Below, in pieces: positions 62,022 to 64,000 of a DNA stretch of 64,000 nucleotides (its first letter is position 1; every line of letters begins with the position of its first letter). The stretch is taken from positions 698,979 to 762,978 of the forward strand of contig NZ_FNPZ01000002.1 in NCBI RefSeq assembly GCF_900107435.1, written 5' to 3'. A program made the position numbers and the translations under genes. The stretch is from Herbiconiux ginsengi. GTDB taxonomy: Bacteria; Actinomycetota; Actinomycetes; Actinomycetales; Microbacteriaceae. Under the pieces are notes generated by a model. That model did not search any database and was not told where the DNA came from. It saw nothing but the letters and a program-made list of their open reading frames with translations.

Positions 62022-63017
62022 TCACGCCAGACGGATGCCGCTCTGCAAGCGCGGCCGCAGCTCGAACGCCCGATCGATGCTGGCGCGGTCAGCGGTGCCC
62101 ACGCCGTTGCGCAGCAGCTGCGGGAGCAGCGATCGGCGCACCACGATCGCGCCGGCCAGCCGCCCGCGTTGCACGACGTGCATCGGTTCGGCGAGGGCCG
62201 CATCCGGAACCACCACGACGAGATTCGTGAACTTCACGCCCAGCGAACGACCGAGCGAGCGCGCCCCGCGGCTCAGTTCGTGCAGGGGCTCCTCGTCACG
62301 GTGCACGCCGTCACCCACGATCTCGCCCTTGTGCAGACGAACCTCGCCGCCCCAGTCCTCGGACTGGATGGCGAACAGGCCGGCCGGACCGAGCACGACG
62401 TGATCGATGGTCTCGGCCACGCCGCCGGCGGTGCGGCCGGTGAGCACGTTGTTCCAGATGGTGTAGCCGATGCCGAGCGTGCCGACGATGCCCGCCGTCG
62501 CCTCCTCGGCGATCGCCTTGGCCAGCCAGCCGCGGATCTCCCGCGGTGCCGACCGCACGAGAGCCGGGTCGTAGGGATCGGGGATGCTCGCGCCGCGGCC
62601 CACCCATTCGCGCAGCAGCGTGAGGTAGTGCTCGCGTTCCTGCCCGCCCGGATGCCCGTAGCTGCGCGCCCGCACCGAGGAACTCGCGGCGCGGCCGGTG
62701 CGGAAACCCGACTGGAAGCCACCGCCGGGCGTCGACGCCGACCCGGATGCGCCCGCCGCGTGCGCCTCGCCGCTCCCGTAGCCGCCGGGCGCCATCGTGC
62801 GGGCGCCCTGGCCACGGTCGTAGGCAGCACGGTCTTCGGGCGTGCCGACCCGCTCCCAGGCGTGCTGCAGCTGCACGAAGAGCGCAGCGTCTCCCCCGGT
62901 GTCGGGATGCGTCTGCCGCAGCAGCCGCCGGTACGCCCGCTTCAGCTCGTCGTCGCCCGCGGCGGGGTCGACCCCCAGCACCTCGTAGGGGGTGCGGGCG
63001 GCGGGGCTGTCGGACAC
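62022..63017 (-). CDS. DnaJ (J-domain)-NERD fusion protein
   Basis: A 331-residue protein. The N-terminal J-domain (YEVLGVDPAAGDDELKRAYRRLLRQTHPDTGGD, His-Pro-Asp at 37-39) would stimulate Hsp70. A Gly/Ser/Ala-rich linker (~70-125) leads to a nuclease-related NERD domain (~190-300: ETIDHVVLGPAGLFAIQSEDWGGEV, TNLVVVVPDA). In active NERD proteins the strand reads I-E-x-K-N; here it is IQSED (Gln218, Glu220), so the metal-binding Glu and Lys are replaced. GTG 63017 is the start. It may be a regulator or adaptor of Hsp70 rather than a nuclease. Confidence 0.8.
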   Translation of the reverse strand: MSDSPAARTPYEVLGVDPAAGDDELKRAYRRLLRQTHPDTGGDAALFVQLQHAWERVGTPEDRAAYDRGQGARTMAPGGYGSGEAHAAGASGSASTPGGGFQSGFRTGRAASSSVRARSYGHPGGQEREHYLTLLREWVGRGASIPDPYDPALVRSAPREIRGWLAKAIAEEATAGIVGTLGIGYTIWNNVLTGRTAGGVAETIDHVVLGPAGLFAIQSEDWGGEVRLHKGEIVGDGVHRDEEPLHELSRGARSLGRSLGVKFTNLVVVVPDAALAEPMHVVQRGRLAGAIVVRRSLLPQLLRNGVGTADRASIDRAFELRPRLQSGIRLA

Positions 63018-63102
63018 CCGACAACGATATCGGGCCAAGACTGGAGCCCTACCCGAGGCCGGCTGGTTATTCGCCCACAGCGCACAAACGAGACGGACAG
63101 CC

Positions 63103-63280
63103 GCGGGCCGCGCTCGACGACCCAGGGTGAGGAACACGAGATCGAAAGCCGCGGGCCGCGCTCGACGACCCAGGGTGAGGGCGAGGCCGCGACAGCGACC
63201 TCGCCCGAACATGTCGCCTCGCGCCGCAGCAGCGGCGGCGCGAGCAAAAAGCGATGCGCGACCGCAGGCCGCGCATCGCG
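63103..63280 (+). repeat. Interspersed repeat, copy R3
   Basis: Two module A copies (63103-63131 and 63151-63179, 48 bases apart) followed by module B with CGAACATGTCGCC and the CGCGCCGC / GCGGCGGCGCG stem (63195-63253), then a third stem (GATGCGCG...CGCGCATC). It lies between the DnaJ-NERD gene start and the UspA stop. No gene is seen in it. Confidence 0.85.
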
Positions 63281-63284
63281 GGAA

Positions 63285-64000
63285 TCACTGCACCCGCAGC
63301 ACGATGACGGGACACGGGGCGTTGAGGAGGACGTCGTGGGAGACCGAGCCGAGCAGGAAGCGGCTGAGGCCGCGACGGCCGTGGCTGCCGATCACCAGCA
63401 GCGACGCCTCCTTCGAGGACTTGATGAGGGCAGCGGCGGGCGCATCCAGTTCGATCCTGGTGTCGATCTCGACGTCGGGATGATCGGGGTCGACCTGCGC
63501 GAGCGTCGTCTCGACACGATGACGCGCCTGCTCCTCGAGCGCGTCGTAGAGCTCCGAGCCGTCGGTGAAGTCGGGCATCGAGAGCGGCGGCACGGTCCAG
63601 GCGCTCACGACGTGCAGCGGTTCGCCGAGCCGCGCGGCTTCGGCGATGGCCGTCTCGAGCACGTGAGCGGCTGCATCCGATCCGTCGATTCCGACGATCA
63701 CCCCCGCGCGATGCACCACCGGCAGATCGGGCACGACGGCCACGGGCACCTTCGCCGCGGCAGCCACCCTGATGCTCACGGCACTCGTGGTGAGCCGCTC
63801 GTAGGCGTCTTTGCGGTAGGTGCCGACCACGAGCAGGTCGGCCCCGATGCGCTCCGCCTCGGCGCAGAGCACGTCGACCGGTTTGCCCGAGAGCACCCGC
63901 GACGTGACCGTCACGTGCGGCGCCTTCGTATCGGCGTTGAACGCGGCCTTGCCGAGCACGAGTTCGCCGTGCTGCTCGAGCAGGGGTCCTGCCGTGAACG
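63285..64000 (-). CDS. Universal stress protein (UspA), 5' end outside window
   Basis: The frame is open to the right edge, giving at least 238 residues of a tandem UspA protein. The second, complete domain runs from GVIVGIDGSDAAAHVLETAIAEAARL to the C-terminus; its ATP-binding motif G-2x-G-9x-G(S/T) is seen in VIGSHGRRGLSRFLLGSVSHDVLLNAPCPVIV. The first domain is cut by the window; its tail includes GADLLVVGTYRKDAYERLTTSAVS, a degenerate form of the same motif. It is cytoplasmic and linked to stress survival. The true start cannot be given. Confidence 0.88.
   Translation of the reverse strand, partial: FTAGPLLEQHGELVLGKAAFNADTKAPHVTVTSRVLSGKPVDVLCAEAERIGADLLVVGTYRKDAYERLTTSAVSIRVAAAAKVPVAVVPDLPVVHRAGVIVGIDGSDAAAHVLETAIAEAARLGEPLHVVSAWTVPPLSMPDFTDGSELYDALEEQARHRVETTLAQVDPDHPDVEIDTRIELDAPAAALIKSSKEASLLVIGSHGRRGLSRFLLGSVSHDVLLNAPCPVIVLRVQ

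Overview
The window is GC-rich DNA from an actinobacterium. Many neighbouring genes overlap by 4 bases (ATGA/GTGA), some transcripts look leaderless, and proteins are rich in Ala/Gly/Val. A MoxR / DUF58 / transglutaminase / Ser-Thr kinase locus sits beside an Ig-like giant protein. I infer order Micrococcales, most likely family Microbacteriaceae; genus cannot be told from sequence alone. No tRNA, rRNA, CRISPR array, IS element or prophage was seen. Most of the window reads as ordinary chromosome with several cooperating blocks.

Region 1 (1-10.7 kb): an efflux-type MFS transporter cut by the left edge, a GH76 family protein, an OsmC protein, gabT plus an asparaginase-family gene, and a polyamine ABC transporter operon (binding lipoprotein, ATPase, two permeases). 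Region 2 (10.2-25.2 kb, minus strand): a compact operon of eight genes, probably with a ninth. It runs FHA, PP2C phosphatase, Ser/Thr kinase, a ~1980-residue Ig/FnIII membrane-anchored protein, MoxR ATPase, DUF58, a transglutaminase-fold protein that has lost its catalytic Cys and His, and a zinc-ribbon FHA protein. Region 3 (25.4-28.7 kb): Lrp regulator, omega-aminotransferase and FAD oxidase, probably amine or polyamine catabolism, which fits the polyamine transporter and gabT.

Region 4 (28.7-45.6 kb): DUF4192, YceI, a secreted coiled-coil lytic-transglycosylase-like protein, a Tat-exported two-repeat protein, an AlkA-like glycosylase, a Nudix-NYN fusion, a folP-like gene with a RibD-type reductase, a TRIC channel, a DUF3516 helicase, an S4 protein, a 759-residue coiled-coil protein and two TetR regulators. 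Between the two TetR genes lies a 613-base gene-free stretch made of a 75-bp tandem array and an interspersed repeat.

Region 5 (45.7-53.3 kb) is the most interesting block. Two divergent operons meet at a perfect palindromic operator. One encodes an SDR reductase, a PlsC acyltransferase and an alkyl-DHAP synthase homologue. The other encodes a diiron-family paralogue that has lost ligands, a fatty acyl reductase fused to a HAD domain, and an intact diiron protein. Together they resemble a complete ether-lipid (possibly plasmalogen-type) pathway in an aerobic actinobacterium. Region 6 (53.4-64 kb): aldo/keto reductase with MerR regulator, a Tag glycosylase lacking most zinc ligands, small enzymes, an acyl-CoA ligase, a CASTOR/POLLUX-like channel, a DnaJ-NERD fusion and a UspA protein cut by the right edge.

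Intergenic DNA is rich in structured repeats: a three-copy interspersed repeat, a two-copy hairpin family, and several stems of 23-26 bp.
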